From Guadua angustifolia (lineage: Eukaryota; Streptophyta; Magnoliopsida; Poales; Poaceae): a stretch of DNA of 64,000 nt. Location of the stretch: contig CM070512.1 in NCBI GenBank assembly GCA_036346375.1, positions 42,764,466 to 42,828,465 on the forward strand, given 5' to 3'. Positions 19,850 to 30,170 of the stretch are shown here, one piece after another. Position numbers and translations under genes: made by a program. Under the pieces are notes generated by a model. It saw only the letters and a program-made list of their open reading frames with translations, was not told the origin of the DNA and ran no database searches. The stretch's first letter is position 1. Each line of letters begins with the position of its first letter.

Positions 19850-22162
19850 TCAGCAAACTGAAGGCCTCAAGGATGCACCAAAGCTGCTTGTCTGCAAGGA
19901 CGCGGATGAGAGAGAATCACCGCCACACAGCCATGTCAACTCTGCTGGTACTGCAGGCCACGGCTTGACGACTTCACCAGACGCCGAGATGAGCTCCACG
20001 ATGAAAGCAGGGTCGAGTGGTGGACATGGCAAGCCGCTGATGAATTCCCCAGGCGCTGGCTCATCAAGCTGTACTCCCTCCATGTCGAAGCATGCATCCG
20101 CCACCTGCGTGGTGTCACCTGGGCAAGGGTCGTGTACTGTTGTGGCGGTCTGGACAAGCTCCACAGCGGTGTCAGTCTCCGGCTCAGGCTCAGCTGGCGG
20201 GGACAGCCACGTTAACTCTGCTGGTACTGCAGGCCACGGCTTGACGACTTCACCAGACGCCGAGATGAGCTCCGCGATGAAAGCAGGGTCGAGTGGTGGA
20301 CATGGCAAGCTGCTGATGAATTCCCCAGGCGCTGGCTCATCAAGCTGTACTCCCTCCATGTCGAAGCATGCATCCGCCACCTGCGTGGTCTCACCTGGGC
20401 AAGGGTCGTGTACTGTTGTGGCGGTCTGGATGAGCTCCACAGCGGTGTCAGTCTCTGGCTCAGTCTCAGCTGGCGGGGAACATGGTGGTGACGCGCCTAG
20501 CTCACTGGCAAATAGGTCGAGCTCATTGAAGTCAAAGGGCAGCAGTGCGCTCATGTTGCCGTCAACAGACATCAGATCCTGCTCGTCGAACTCGAAGGGC
20601 TGAAGTGGGATCGTGGCACCGTCACGATCGAGCATCTCCTCCATCTCAAGCACCAACTTGTCAGTCATTTGCCGATTAGCACTGCAGGGTTGACGAGCCT
20701 CTCCTGCAGGGTGATGGTCGTCCACGTCGCCTCCTGGCCCATGGTAGTAGTCTGGCGTCAGGGTGCTCTTGAGGCTCTCTGCAAACAGCACCACATCGTC
20801 ATCTTCCTCCTTGTCCATCATTTGCTGCCAGTCACTGCAGGGTTGAGGAGCCTCTTCTGTAGGGTGATGATCATCCAGCTCGCCTCCCAGCCCATGGTGG
20901 TACTCCACCGTCAAGGTGCTCTTGAGGCTCTCTGCAAACAGCACCACATCGTCGTCTTCCTCCTTGTCCATCATTTGCTGCCAGTCACTGCAGGGTTGAG
21001 GAGCCTCTTCTGTAGGGTGATGATCATCCAGCTCGCCTCCCAGCCCATGGTGGTACTCCACCGTCAAGGTGCTCTTGAGGCTCTCTGCAAACAGCACCAC
21101 ATCGTCGTCTTCCTCCTCGTCCATTGTTTGTTGCTGGTCGCTGCAGGGTGGAGGTGCCCCTTCTCCAGGGTGATAGTCACCTGGCTCGCCTCCAAATAGG
21201 TCGAGCTCATTGAAGTCCAAGGGCAGCAGTGCACTCATGTCATCGTCAACCCACATCTGGTCGTGCTCGAAGTGCTGAAGTGGGATTGCGGCGCCATCAC
21301 CGTCGATCATCTCCTCGATCATTTGTAGCTGGGCTCTGCAGGGTTCAGGAGCCTCTTCTACAGGGTGCTGCCAGTCGCCGCAGGGTGGAGGAGCCTCTTC
21401 TGTACGGTGATGGTCGTACGCCAGCTCACCTCCCGGCGCGGGGTGGTACTCCGACGACGTCAGGCCGCGCTGGAGGCTCTCCGCAAACGCCAGCATATCG
21501 TCGTCTTCCTCGTCAGTCATTTGGCGCCGGGCGCTGCAGGGTGGAGGTGCCTCGGGGTGCTCCTCCTCTGCCTTTCTCTTCTTGCAGCCGAACGACTCGG
21601 ACAGGGCAGCCGTCGTGGTCGACGATGAAACAACTCGCGACTGAGGAGGCGCCGCTCGAGGCGACCGGTACACCTTGCAGAGAACAAGATCGGCGCCTCC
21701 GATGCTGTACTCGACCATGAGCCATCCCGGCTTGACGACACCGGACGCCGTCTTTACCTTGAACGAGAACTTCTGGAAGCAGCCTGCGGTGGCGCTTCCC
21801 TCGACCGTCTTCTGGCCAGTCTCCGAGTGCCACCACATCTTGCCGCCGTCGGCGCCGCCGACCGTGCGCGCCTTCCTCTTGCCAGCGCAGTGGCGCACTG
21901 GGCTGAAGAAGTACCAGACCCGGGCGTCCCCAAAGCCGGTGCCAGGCGCGGCCGTGAGGCCGGTGACCAGCTGGTCGGGGGCGGCGGAGTAGACGTCGCG
22001 CTCGTGGATGAAGCAGGCGGCGGCGAGGGGGGGCTGGCCGGCGATCTTGCGGCCGAGGAAGAGGTCGATGAGCTCGTCATCTCGGGGGCGGAAGGTGAGG
22101 CACTGCGGAGCGACAATCTCCATGGAGATGTTGCGCGCGCGCTGGGGAGGAAGTGAGGGCAA
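19850..22162 (-). CDS. Atypical NAC-domain protein with long repetitive acidic tail
   Basis: Intronless 770-residue frame; translation may begin at M1 (22162) or M14 (22123, MEIVAPQ). The N-terminal 170 residues form a NAC DNA-binding domain. Subdomain A is CLTFRPRDDELIDLFLGRKI (a divergent LPPGFRFxPTDEELI). B follows with FIHERDVY. C/D holds ARVWYFFSPV and KMWWHSETGQKTV, then VKPGWLMVEYSI, and E is DLVLCKVYRSP. The remainder is Asp/Glu/Pro-rich and made of tandem blocks: 51-residue units (CSDWQQMMDKEEDDDVVLFA) and two 92-residue units (PETDTAVELVQTATTVHDPC). NAC proteins are nuclear transcription factors, and an acidic tail fits activation. Unlike most NAC genes there is no intron in the NAC domain. 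Target genes unknown. Confidence 0.88.
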   Translation of the reverse strand: MPSLPPQRARNISMEIVAPQCLTFRPRDDELIDLFLGRKIAGQPPLAAACFIHERDVYSAAPDQLVTGLTAAPGTGFGDARVWYFFSPVRHCAGKRKARTVGGADGGKMWWHSETGQKTVEGSATAGCFQKFSFKVKTASGVVKPGWLMVEYSIGGADLVLCKVYRSPRAAPPQSRVVSSSTTTAALSESFGCKKRKAEEEHPEAPPPCSARRQMTDEEDDDMLAFAESLQRGLTSSEYHPAPGGELAYDHHRTEEAPPPCGDWQHPVEEAPEPCRAQLQMIEEMIDGDGAAIPLQHFEHDQMWVDDDMSALLPLDFNELDLFGGEPGDYHPGEGAPPPCSDQQQTMDEEEDDDVVLFAESLKSTLTVEYHHGLGGELDDHHPTEEAPQPCSDWQQMMDKEEDDDVVLFAESLKSTLTVEYHHGLGGELDDHHPTEEAPQPCSDWQQMMDKEEDDDVVLFAESLKSTLTPDYYHGPGGDVDDHHPAGEARQPCSANRQMTDKLVLEMEEMLDRDGATIPLQPFEFDEQDLMSVDGNMSALLPFDFNELDLFASELGASPPCSPPAETEPETDTAVELIQTATTVHDPCPGETTQVADACFDMEGVQLDEPAPGEFISSLPCPPLDPAFIAELISASGEVVKPWPAVPAELTWLSPPAEPEPETDTAVELVQTATTVHDPCPGDTTQVADACFDMEGVQLDEPAPGEFISGLPCPPLDPAFIVELISASGEVVKPWPAVPAELTWLCGGDSLSSASLQTSSFGASLRPSVC
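19931..20482. repeat. Two-unit 276-bp tandem repeat inside the NAC coding region
   Basis: Units begin near 19931 and 20207. The period is 276 bp = 92 codons, so the frame is kept. The copies differ at roughly ten positions (about 96-97% alike by eye). Confidence 0.92.
20678..21136. repeat. Three-unit 153-bp tandem repeat inside the NAC coding region
   Basis: Units at about 20678-20830 (diverged), 20831-20983 and 20984-21136. The period is 153 bp = 51 codons. The last two units are identical over about the first 130 bp. A further diverged relative lies at 21137-21200. Confidence 0.92.
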
Positions 22163-22489
22163 GATCTCGCGGTGGATCCGTGGATCCTGCCCTGCCTTTT
22201 ACGCACGGGTGGATCCATAACGGCAGGAGGGTGGAGGAGAGTAGGAAATGGATGCGGAATCGGATGGAAGAAGAGCTAACGCGGTTTGTTTGAGATCAAA
22301 CCGGATAAGATGCGGATTCAATCCTCCCCTTTCCTCATTCGATCGGCAGCTCGAAGACGGCGCATCTGCTGATCTTGATCCAGCAGCTTGAGCTGGAGGA
22401 ATGGAAGAAGATTAGAGGAAGAGGGAGGAGACGGTTGCTGCCGCCGCCGGGAGGAGGCATTGCTGTCCCGATTTGGGGGAGGAAGACGA

Positions 22490-22500
22490 CTCTATATACT
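22490..22500 (-). promoter_or_regulatory. Candidate TATA box of the NAC gene
   Basis: The - strand reads GAGTATATAGAGT about 330 nt upstream of the first ATG, with a C/G-rich leader between them. The position is plausible for a plant core promoter with a 300-nt leader. Confidence 0.5.
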
Positions 22501-23729
22501 CACTCCACTTGCGTTGTTTCTTACGTACGTAGTTAGTACGCAGCGCGTACGTAACAGCGCCTAGCTGTGTTGATTTGGCTGGCACGCGTCCGATTCCATC
22601 GCGCTGGGATACCACTGTTTGATCAGGTTATTGGGCGAGGTACCACCACACTTGCAAACCTAACAGTTTACCGATTAATTTAATTTAATAGTAATAGATA
22701 AAAGTGGAGCATTATTACAACTGATTCCCAGAATTTTTGAAAAATACAGCCAAATTTGGGTTTAATTCGCGCATTTAAAATTATGGTGCCTAGGCACTAT
22801 AGTGTCTAATTTCAGTGTCATCTTATATATAGCGGTGGCCGCACTCAAGGGCGTCACCTGCACGGAAACAGCCTACCCTGTCGACTTCCTCGAGGTGGTC
22901 CTCCTCTAACACGGCCCATTGGCAAGACTAACCTCTAGCGTAGGCTCCAGTATAGTGCCCCCCACCTCTTCCCCACAAGACTCACCATGGGATCGATGGC
23001 CAGACGACTTGGTGGCGAGACCACATGTCACATACAATAGCGACTGCCGCTAGTGGATGTGGCCCCTCTTATGGCCAGCTAGACCAAGTTCGGCTTCGCA
23101 AGCATGCCAAGGTTGACTCGGCTAGCCAGCCTAGCCCACAATGTTTTTTCCCATCATCATAGTTGCAATGACAAACACTTCCAGAAATAAAGGTTGTGCA
23201 AACTGTTGGTCTGCTTGATGTAACATTTGTTGTACATCCTGATGAGAAGTCTAATGAATATTGATTAATGCCCAACATTGTTGACTGAAAAAGCATGTAA
23301 AGAATAGGTGCACAGATATTTCGGTTTGCTAAGCCTCCACTTAAGCATATCTTTTGTTTCATTATGCCGGAGAAAAGGTAAAACATTTAGGTTTTGTTTG
23401 AGATGCCTATTTTTGACGGGGATCCCTGTGGATAGGCTAGATCCTGATCCATCTACAGGGATCCCGGCTGGGAATGGACATCCTAAACAAGGCCTAAGAG
23501 TAGGAAGAGATATGGTGGTAGGGTTTGAGAAGGGGAGAGATGCTAAGAGGTGCGTGCAACATTGGCCGTGCCGATTTGATATCCATTTTTTGGCTAGGCT
23601 GGGTCAGATCCAATTTCCATTTTTTGGCTCTCCTAATGGGCCATACTGATCCATTTTTGGGTTAGGCTGAGTCTGATCCAATTTCCATTTTCGTGCTCTC
23701 CTAATGGGCCATAAACAACTCAGGCCATC
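22501..23729. other. Intergenic stretch, no gene seen
   Basis: Upstream region of the NAC gene followed by mixed repeat-like sequence. A short palindromic TGCCTAGGCACTATAGTG lies near 22783. No coding frame with recognisable motifs. Confidence 0.45.
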
Positions 23730-23846
23730 CTGACCTTTCTGGCCAAACCAAATTTGAAGAGAAAACTAGCTGTAGGATTCAGTCAAGGGCAAATGCAAAT
23801 AAGACAAGCCTTAGCATATCAAATTGGACATGAACATTTGACACAA
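23730..23846. repeat. Dispersed duplication, right copy (first part)
   Basis: Similar to 16974-17100, ending at ACACAA. The homologous sequence resumes at 25019 (ACAAGTGAAATGCAAGACCA), so about 1.17 kb was inserted here or lost from the other copy. Confidence 0.75.
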
Positions 23847-23857
23847 TAGTAGTAGTA

Positions 23858-24977
23858 CTAGAAAATTTTTCACGGCGTAACATGCCACGCATATCGTTTT
23901 TTCGTAGAAATTTTTTTTGCGGTGTTTTTTTTAAATCGTCGAAATAATGAGCGAAACGGTTGAAAGAACACAAATGAAATCATGTTTTTTCACATCTATC
24001 TGGGGTTCTCTCATGAAGGATCCGCGATCGTGTTAAATTGAAAAGGTCCTTTTCGTAAAAAATAGCCGGAATGATCGAAACGGCACCACGTTTTTTTTAC
24101 GGTATCTATTTAGGGTCCCCTCACGAAATATCCGCGATTTTCTGAATCGGACCCGCGATCGTGCTAAATCGAAAAGGCCTTCCCACAAAAAATAGCCGGA
24201 ATGATCGAAACACCACTACGTTTTTTTGTATCTATTTAAGAGCCCTCACAAAAGATTCACATTTTTTAAGGCCCTCTTCGTAAAAAAACGCGAAAAGGAC
24301 TGATACGTAATTATGAATTTTTCAAAGGACTTAAACGGAAAATTTTTTTTGAGCCGAGCCGGGGAAAATATCAGAAACTGAGTTATGGGGAAAAAATAGA
24401 GAGATAGAGTTGTAGAAATATCTCTTTCGACAAATTATTTGAAAAATATTGGAGACCGAGCTGGAAAACCGCAGTGGGGAAAAAGTCTAGAGGGAAAAGG
24501 GTGAAAAATTATTAGAGATGACAACCTTGTTTTGTCGAGTCTATCACTCTACGCGTTCACCGAGTAATAATACATGTTTTAAAAAATATCAGAGATCGAG
24601 ATGGGAAATCGAGCTGGGAAAAAAGTCTAGAGATAGAGATGCACACATATTTCTGGTGATGAAAATATTTTTTCCCGAGAAAAACGGAGAAAGGACCTAG
24701 ACGTAAGGAGCACGGACCTGACTGTTACATTTTTGGACCTGTCCGCTATCCTGAAAAATTAGAAAAGGGCTTGTTCGCGATTTGAATTTAACGCGAGTTT
24801 TTTTCGTAAAATAGCGCAGGAGGGACCCAAACGCGATTTAGAAAAAATATCTTCCCCTCACAAAAAATCATGAATGATCTATTCGTAATTTATATAAGGA
24901 CCAAAACGCAAAAGATATTTTTGAACGTGAGGGCGCGAATTCTTCCACAAATAGGAAAGGTAGTATTTAGTTGCCGA
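23858..24977 (-). mobile_element. Helitron-like non-autonomous repeat, copy 1
   Basis: The left edge reads A|CTAG then 9-10 nt, then CACGGCGTAACATGCCACG, a weakened hairpin. On the - strand this is a Helitron 3' end (hairpin then CTAG|T). The right edge reads GA|T, i.e. TC at the 5' end on the - strand. The interior is shared with 54566-55681: GAGAGATAGAGTTGTAG, CGACAAATTATTTGAAAAAT, ACTCTACGCGTTC, CTGTCCGCTATCCT. No protein is encoded. Helitron assignment is inference. Confidence 0.55.
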
Positions 24978-25090
24978 TTCTAAAACGGCTATCAACAGCA
25001 GGATTTGTATATGCAGAGACAAGTGAAATGCAAGACCAAGCTGCATATAGTCTACTTGTCACTTTGTCAGATTGTTTGATGGGTTGCCCC

Positions 25091-25880
25091 TATTGGAGAT
25101 TTGCCCTAGAGGCAATCGTAGAGATGATTATATTTCCTTATATTCATAATTAATTATTTTGTTCCTTGAATATTATCATTATTATTTATTACCTAGTATG
25201 TGACTTGTTTGTGAAACTCTATATATGACTTTGTGATGATTATTCTAAAGTGATCCCTAGTCGGTAAACATATGAGGACCATATGAATAGACTAGCATAT
25301 GTATTGGTTGATGACTATGTTTCATGGGTCATAGATATGGAGATATCAAACCAATAATATTGGCACATGTTAGAGAACATGGAGTTGGATCGACCAGCTT
25401 TGAGGCACTGCGAGAATGTTGTATTCTTCTTGTCATCAGTTGGTCTCATATACAATGTGTATGCTATATCCTTAGACTTGAGGTTGACGCATGTACTCGA
25501 GATGTGTAATGTCTTACTTAGGGTTGCCAAACTCTACTCCATAACTGGATAGTTATAAAGGTGGCTTTCGGGTTTGTCATGAAGCATGCTGTGAAGTATG
25601 GTCGATAAGATAGGATTTACCCCTCCATTCAACACGAGAGATATCTCTAGGCCTCTCGAGTGGTCGGATTTCAGACATGCATGGCTATGCTACTTGCGGT
25701 TAAAGAGTTAACCGTAGTTGGAAATTCTGAGTTTATAATTCTTGAAACTCTAGCTGCCACCCCTCCTCTGCCTAGAACCGCACAACCAGCACTAGCACTT
25801 CGATGCGTGGTGTTCCTGCCTTATACGTGTGGATACTTTGGATACTTTGGAGGCTGTATAGAGCAAAAGTAGTGCTTCCG
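25091..25880 (+). repeat. Copia LTR remnant (Angela/RIRE1-like)
   Basis: Starts TATTGGAGATTTGCCCTAGA, closely resembling the start of Angela/BARE-type copia LTRs (TGTTGGAG.T.TGCCC). It continues with family-like text such as ATTTACCCCTCCATTCAACA and ATACGTGTGGATACTTTGG. The left TG is eroded and no partner LTR or internal region is seen. Family name from memory of LTR starts. Confidence 0.55.
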
Positions 25881-25947
25881 ACCAGTTAACATTCAGATCA
25901 CTTTGAATGGATAACTACTCAGAAAAGGAACAAGCGTAGATGCAAAC

Positions 25948-26098
25948 AGATGATGTAAATCTACTCGAAGAATACAGAGATCGAGTGTCCGTTCGAGCAG
26001 TCAAATATTAGCAAGCCTTGCGCAGATATCATGGCCTGAGAATCCAGGAAACAGCGCTCGCAACCGGGGACTTGGTACTACGAAAGGTGCAGAAGCAA
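25948..26098 (+). pseudogene. Ty3/gypsy (Tat-like) pol scrap
   Basis: About 50 codons read LLEEYRDRVSVRAVKY, a stop, then QALRRYHGLRIQETALATGD, then LVLRKVQK. This matches the integrase C-terminal region of Tat-type gypsy elements (...YHxRRV...GDLVLRRVQ). It is cut off at about 26100, where unrelated LTR sequence begins. Confidence 0.65.
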
Positions 26099-26106
26099 GA
26101 TAATTG

Positions 26107-26380
26107 TATATATGGACTCAACTGTTTTGATGATCTAGAAAAATTGTTAAATTTGATGTTTACTCATGTGGATATGTCAATGTCTTGATTGAGTTAAATC
26201 TATGTGTCGAAGTTGATATGTGGTTGTCGAGATATGGATATGTATTTGTGAATGATTTCGGGTTTGCTTGATTTTGAGTTTCAAAATTAAGGATTTACCA
26301 AATAACCATTTAATTTTTTTGATGGGCCAAAATCCTAATTGAACTCAATTTCTCTTTCTTTTCATTTTGGGGCTGTTACA
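26107..26380 (-). repeat. Truncated 3' LTR of the Tekay/Del-like element
   Basis: Matches 39565-39838 with about 11 differences in 274 bp and ends at GGGGCTGTTACA beside the purine tract. Everything beyond 26106 is unrelated to the other LTR, so most of this LTR has been lost. Confidence 0.82.
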
Positions 26381-26382
26381 AA

Positions 26383-26400
26383 TCTACCCCCCCCCCTTAC
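26383..26400 (-). other. Polypurine tract of the Tekay/Del-like element
   Basis: A run of nine or ten C flanked by TCTA and TTAC on the + strand gives a G-rich purine tract on the - strand, right beside the 3' LTR edge. Confidence 0.7.
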
Positions 26401-26475
26401 AAAACTTTCGTCCTCGAGATTTGACGAGGATTAAAAGAAATCTAGAAATTCTTTTCTAAGATGATATTCATGTTC

Positions 26476-27861
26476 TCATGTTGCTTTATCTTCTATGTGA
26501 TTACTCCATTGAATCTTTATCATTTTGTGGGATTTATTCCGTGTGTGACGTTTCGCTTCTTCAAGAATACGGATTGGATGCTCTCGATATGATAGATCGG
26601 GTTGTAGTTTGATATTCTCTAGATTAGCGAGCTCAGTAGGAACACGGAGGCACTTTTTGAGTTGGGATACATGAAAGACATTAAGAACATCAGATAGTTG
26701 AGGTGGCAATTCCAGCTTATATGCCATCTCACCCATCTTTTCAAGAATTTGATATAGTTCGATGTATCGAGGGGCTAGCTTCCCACATATTTGGAAACGA
26801 CGAACTCCACAGAGTGGCGAGACTTTTAAATAAACATGATCGCCAACTTCAAAATTGAGTTCATGTCGACGATTGTCAGCATAACTCTTTTGATGAGATT
26901 GGGCTTCTTTTAACTGACTTCTAATTTTACTTGCTCTTGGGCTTCTTGGATGAGATCTGGATCGAAAATTTTCTCTCTCCAACTTTGGACCAAAAGAGAG
27001 GAGTTCTACACTTTCTCCCGTAAAGTGCTTCAAAAGGTGAATTTGGAGACTAGCTTGGAAGCTATTGTTATAGGAGAATTTAGCTAAGGCTAAACTTGTC
27101 TCCCAATTAGTGCCATATGATAGCATAGAAGCTCTTAACATGTCTTCTAAGATTTTATTTGTTCTTTCGATTTGACCGTCTGTCTGTAGGTGGTAAGCCG
27201 TACTGAAGTTTAGCTTAGTCCCCAGAAGACAATGAAAATTTTTCCAGAAATGAGATGTAAACTGGGAATCCCAATCAGAGACGATTGTTTTGGGAACACT
27301 GTGCAGTTGCACAATGTTATGTAGGTAGAGTTCCGCAAGTTCATCTGCACAGCTTATGACTTTGACTGGAATGAAATGTGCCACTTTTGTTAGCTAGTCA
27401 ACGATGACCTATATGGAATCATGATCGTTCCTAGTTCTAGGTAGACCAGTAATAAAATCCATATTGATGTCATCCCATTTCTACTCAGGAATTTGCAAAG
27501 GCAGAAGGAGTCTAGCAGGATGTTGATGCTCGGCTTTAACTCGCTGACATACATCGCAAATTGCAACATATGCAGCAATATCCTTTTTCATGTCGGGCCA
27601 CCAATATTCTAGTCGGAGATCTTGATACATTTTTGTACTCCCAGGGTGGATTGAAAGTGGTGATTCACAAGCTTCTTTTAGGATCAGATCTTTGAGCTCA
27701 GGATCATTAGGAACATAGATTTGATTCTTATGCATAAGTATTTCATCTGGGCCTTCAACAAATTTGGATTCAATTCCTTGCTTCAACTCTTTTAGGATTT
27801 TGACTATGGTCTCATCCTTAAGTTGAGGAGTTTTAATTTGGGATTTTAAGGTTGGACTCAC
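26476..27861 (-). pseudogene. Integrase and chromodomain-like tail of the Tekay/Del-like element
   Basis: 27861-27481 carries the HHCC finger (SIHPGSTKMYQDLRLEYWWP, ICDVCQRVKAEHQ). 27384-26476 carries the core from MAHFIPVKVISCADELAELY through AYHLQTDGQIERTNKILEDM. Next come the C-terminal VGDHVYLKVSPL and DVLNVFHVSQLKKC motifs. The final ILEEAKRHTRNKSHKMIKIQW resembles a chromodomain start. A stop/phase change lies between the two parts near 27385-27480. Confidence 0.85.
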
Positions 27862-28442
27862 CTCAAGTGTGCAAGATAACCTTTTTTGACAATACCCAAA
27901 TTAAGCTTTTGGAACTCTCTTAACAACTTAGATTGACTGGCATGAGATGAGACAGAGAGGCAATGTAGCTTATGGCTTAAAGCATCTACTACGACATTAG
28001 TTTTACCAGGATGGTAATGGATGCTAAGGTCGTAATCTTTTATCAGTTCTAACCATCTCCTTTGTCTCAAGTTTAGATCTGGCTGAGTAAAGAAGTATTT
28101 TAGACTTTTATGATCTGTGTAGATGTTGCATCGATTACCGATAAGGTAATGACGCCAAATTTTGAGAGCATATACTATGGCTACTAATTCTAGATCATAG
28201 GTTAGATAGGTGAGTTCATGAGGTTGTAGTTGACGAGAGGCATAAGCTACGACCTTTCCTTCTTGCATCAGTACACACCCAAGGGCGTGACGTGATGCAT
28301 CACAATAGACATCGAAATTTTTGTGGACATCTGGTAACACTAGCACTGGGGCTGTGGTTAACCACTTCTTTAATTCATGAAAGCTTGCTTCGCATTCAGG
28401 AGTCCATTCAAACTTCTTTTCTTTCTTTAGGAGCTGAGTCAT
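27858..28442 (-). pseudogene. RNase H of the Tekay/Del-like element
   Basis: 194 residues with FEWTPECEASFHELKKWLTT, VYCDASRHALGCVLMQEGK, LTYDLELVAIVYALKIWRHY and YTDHKSLKYFFTQPDLNLRQ, the gypsy RNase H domain. It ends before the integrase zinc finger, which lies in the overlapping frame 27861-27481. Confidence 0.85.
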
Positions 28443-28508
28443 GAGTCTAGCAATTTTGGAGAAGTTTTCGATAAAGCGGCGATAGTACTTAGCTAAACGG
28501 AGAAAACT

Positions 28509-29330
28509 TCATATTTTAGGAATAGATTGGGGGGATTCCCAATCTAGGATAGCTTGAATCTTACTTGGGTCAACTGCAACTCCACCTTTAGAAAGGACAT
28601 GCCTAAGAAATGCAACTTCTTTTAGCCAAAATTCACATTTCTCGAATTTGACATAGAGTTTATGCTCTCGGAGTTTTTCGAGCACCATAAGCAAATGTTG
28701 TGCATGTTCTTTTTTGGTTTTGGAATAGATGAGAATGTCATCAATGAAGACCACTACGAACTTATCTAAATATTCCATGAAGACCTTATTCATAAGGCAC
28801 ATGAAACTGGCTGGAGCATTTGTAAGTCCGAAAGACATGATGGTATACTCATATAATCCTCAATGAGTGGTAAAAGCAGTTTTTGGAATATCTTCAGGCT
28901 TGATTTTCAATTGGTAGTACCCATGTCTTAAATCAATTTTGGAGAAAACTTGGGCACCATTTAACTGATCGAACAAATCATCGATACGAGGAAGGGGATA
29001 TATGTTTTTGATTGTGACTTCATTTAAAACACGATAGTCTACACACATATGTATACCACCGTCCTTTTTAGGAACAAAAAGTACTAGACTGCCCCATGGA
29101 GATGAGCTAGGACGAATAAATCCTTTACTCAACTGCTCATTGAGCTGATTCTTTAATTCAATTAACTCATATAGGGGCGTACGATAAGGGCTTTTTGAAA
29201 TGGGTGCGGTTCCGGAGATAAGGTTAATGACAAACTCCATATCCCGATCTGGAGGCAATTCTGGTAACTCATCTGGAAAGATGTCAGGATATTTTGAAAC
29301 AACGGGGATTTGGTGGAGCTCTTTTACCAT
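28509..29330 (-). pseudogene. Reverse transcriptase of the Tekay/Del-like element
   Basis: 29330-28860 has LYELIELKNQLNEQLSKGFI, FVPKKDGGIHMCVDYRVLNE and FSKIDLRHGYYQLKI. After a stop at about 28860 the sequence goes on at 28838 with MSFGLTNAPASFMCLMNKVF and the catalytic VVFIDDILIYSK. Most RT motifs are readable, but one stop splits the gene and another stop lies at 28509. Confidence 0.85.
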
Positions 29331-29348
29331 GGTTGAATAGAGAAATGA

Positions 29349-30002
29349 CTATGGTTTTGAAGTGTTTTGAATAGATGAGAAATTTACTAGGGTTCCTTCT
29401 AGGTTTATGAGAGAGATGGATCTGCTTGCACAATCTATATATCCTTTGTACTTGGATAACCAATCCATACCAAGGATCACATCTAGGCCTAGAGTTTCTA
29501 TAAGAATGAGGTCGGCATGAAATAACACTCCTTTTATTTCAATGCGGGCTTCAGGATAAATTTCGGTTGATTTCATGGTAGCTCCAGGGGAGTAGATCAT
29601 CATTTTTGTGGAGAGAAGATTAGTTTTGATGTTGTTTTGTTTAGCAAATTTTTTAGAGATGAAAGAATGCAATGCCCCATAATCAAACAATACCAAAGTA
29701 GGTACCAATTGGACAGGGAACATACCCAACACCACGTCGGATGCATCGTTGGCTTCATTAGCGGTTACGTGATGCAGGCGATCACTATTAGTGCCTCGAG
29801 TTGGTGCTGAGGTTGTTGGGGGCTTGAGGACCTTCAGATCCTTGGGGATGACCTTGGGGTCACTGAGCTTCTTGTGTTTGCTGATAGGTAGGAGCTTGAT
29901 TATTCTTAGAGCAAGTATTGGCAAAATGCCCATGCTCACCGCAATGATAACATTTAACATGGGCCGCTGGATTTGGAACTCCAGATAGCCGTCCTCCATC
30001 AT
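29349..30002 (-). pseudogene. Protease region of the Tekay/Del-like element
   Basis: Contains VLFDYGALHSFISKKFAKQN, where the expected catalytic D-S/T-G reads D-Y-G, and LDVILGMDWLSKYKGYIDCA, the second protease hallmark. The substitution in the active-site triad should abolish activity. Confidence 0.8.
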
Positions 30003-30170
30003 TACCAGTCAGACAGACTGGAAAGTCTGCCTCCTTTGTTGCTGTAGTGGTGCAGAAGGTCGAACATTGGTTGGTTGGCCAATGCGTGGCCTTGATGAAC
30101 TAGTGTTGGCAGACTTTTGAGATATCCATTTTCTCTTGTGACTTTCCATAACAGCTCGTGTACTATACTC

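Noticed and set aside
19791..21720. Long + strand frames across the NAC repeats as genes
   Set aside because: They mirror the NAC gene, lack domains and owe their openness to repeat periods divisible by three.
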